64,000 nucleotides of DNA from Rivularia sp. PCC 7116 (GTDB lineage Bacteria; Cyanobacteriota; Cyanobacteriia; Cyanobacteriales; Nostocaceae), in the NCBI RefSeq assembly GCF_000316665.1, contig NC_019678.1, positions 7,907,001 to 7,971,000 of the forward strand, given 5' to 3'. The notes below the pieces were generated by a model. The model saw only the letters and a list, made by a program, of their open reading frames with translations, was not told the origin of the DNA and searched no databases. Each line of letters begins with the position of its first letter. The stretch's first letter is position 1. Below are positions 63,441-64,000 of this stretch, piece after piece. A program made the translations under genes and the position numbers.

Positions 63441-63896
63441 ATGACCAATTATTCACAAGTCAAAGGAATAATAAAAAAAGGTTACGGTGTCGCATCGGGT
63501 AAAGGTGGAGATAAACGCTTCCCCAACGGAACAATTGAAATGCAGAAGCCTTTTTTTAAGAAATTGGGACTTGATTTAGAACCGTATTTTTCTGGAACGC
63601 TAAATATTTCCATATCTCCCCATCAATATTCTGTTAAACAAGCTAAATATACTTTTAAAAATCTCAAATGGGCAGAAAATGAACCAGCAGAAGACTTTTC
63701 GTTTTTTGATTGTAGAATTAATCTCAAAAACGGTGAAATCAAAGAAGGATTGATTTATTATCCCCATCCAGATACAAAACCCGAACATTTTCAAGCCGCG
63801 GATATTTTAGAGATTATTACTTTTAAAATTGATGATTTAAACTACGAGGATGAAGTGATTTTAGAAGTTGATAGTCAGCAGATTGAGATTAGTTGA
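63441..63896 (+). CDS. Protein resembling CTP-dependent riboflavin kinase fold
   Basis: A 151-residue protein. The opening VKGIIKKGYGVASGKGGDKRFPNGTIEMQKPFFKKLGLDLEPYFSGTLNISIS follows the pattern of archaeal CTP-dependent riboflavin kinases (GxVxSGxG...GTLNV). Key kinase residues cannot be confirmed by eye, and the rest (FDCRINLKNGEIKEGLIYYPHPDTKPEHFQAADILEIITFKI) is more general. Riboflavin kinase activity is not claimed. It lies 27 bp after the SMI1/KNR4 gene on the same strand. Confidence 0.6.
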   Translation: MTNYSQVKGIIKKGYGVASGKGGDKRFPNGTIEMQKPFFKKLGLDLEPYFSGTLNISISPHQYSVKQAKYTFKNLKWAENEPAEDFSFFDCRINLKNGEIKEGLIYYPHPDTKPEHFQAADILEIITFKIDDLNYEDEVILEVDSQQIEIS

Positions 63897-64000
63897 ATTA
63901 AATTGCGTTTAAATAAATTAATCATCTTCAAATATTAGACGTAAACTAAATATTTGACAATTATGGTGCGTCACGGTATCCGGTTAATTGATAACCTCCA
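63897..64000. other. Window end, possible REP start
   Basis: GGTGCGTCACGG near 63964 looks like the beginning of another REP-like unit cut by the window end. No gene is seen in these 104 bases. Confidence 0.3.

Noticed and set aside
1-64000. tRNA or rRNA genes
   Set aside because: No stretch with a convincing T-loop/acceptor combination or rRNA similarity was noticed; a tRNA search program would be decisive.

Overview
The window looks like chromosomal DNA of a heterocyst-forming, nitrogen-fixing cyanobacterium (Nostocales; Rivularia/Calothrix/Nostoc-like). The reasons are fragments of a nif operon with a heterocyst-type nifD excision element and its XisA recombinase, an NtcA-type promoter in front of a nitrate permease, heptanucleotide short tandem repeats (TTGGGAA / CCAATTA types) between genes, NHLM/Nif11 peptide export genes, CHASE2 cyclase, CHAT and DUF928 proteins, and AT-rich coding DNA.

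Layout. 1-2.4 kb: the end of a nucleoside-type ABC permease and a complete IS200/IS605 element (tnpA and tnpB, divergent). 2.7-17 kb: a secreted haemagglutinin-CHAT protease fusion, a CHASE2 adenylate cyclase, the nitrate permease nrtP with a good NtcA promoter, a small secreted peptide with a CGRGDRC tail, a second haemagglutinin-type exoprotein, and an MscS channel with a cAMP-binding domain. 17-41 kb: a large RiPP (lanthipeptide-like) cluster. It holds a TerB-like protein, an NHLM ABC transporter, a LanM synthetase, an FkbM methyltransferase, five intact Nif11-leader precursor genes and one broken one, a five-gene operon (two metallo-beta-lactamase-fold proteins, a 2OG-Fe(II) oxygenase, an unknown protein and a terpene-cyclase-like toroid protein), a HECTH metalloprotease, a C39 peptidase-ABC transporter and an HlyD adaptor. 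41-46 kb: DUF928, RNase Z-like and TPR-CHAT proteins. 46.5-48.1 kb: a 1.55-kb remnant of the nif operon. 48.1-64 kb: xisA and further cargo of the nifD element (a REP-associated transposase relic with tandem REPs, DUF2780, dienelactone hydrolase, PsiE, exported Mn-SOD, plasmid-like unknown genes, an XRE regulator, a second-type EF-G and an SMI1/KNR4 protein).

Two things stand out. (1) The RiPP cluster is not a normal lanthipeptide system. The dehydratase half of LanM keeps its key residues, but all three zinc ligands and the active-site His of the cyclase half are replaced, and all five core peptides lack cysteine and end in Lys-Trp. One core has no Ser or Thr either. The likely products are linear, dehydrated and otherwise tailored peptides, with the five-gene operon as the probable tailoring set. 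(2) Both nifD and nifK are interrupted. nifD is joined to xisA at the known 11-bp GGATTACTCCG site, and nifK stops after about 428 of roughly 512 codons. The missing nifK 3' part is nowhere in the left 46.5 kb and the nifD 5' part nowhere in the right 15.9 kb, so each interrupting segment is at least that long. If the nifK break is also a programmed excision element, the RiPP cluster and the nitrate permease would be removed from heterocyst DNA. That last step is inference.
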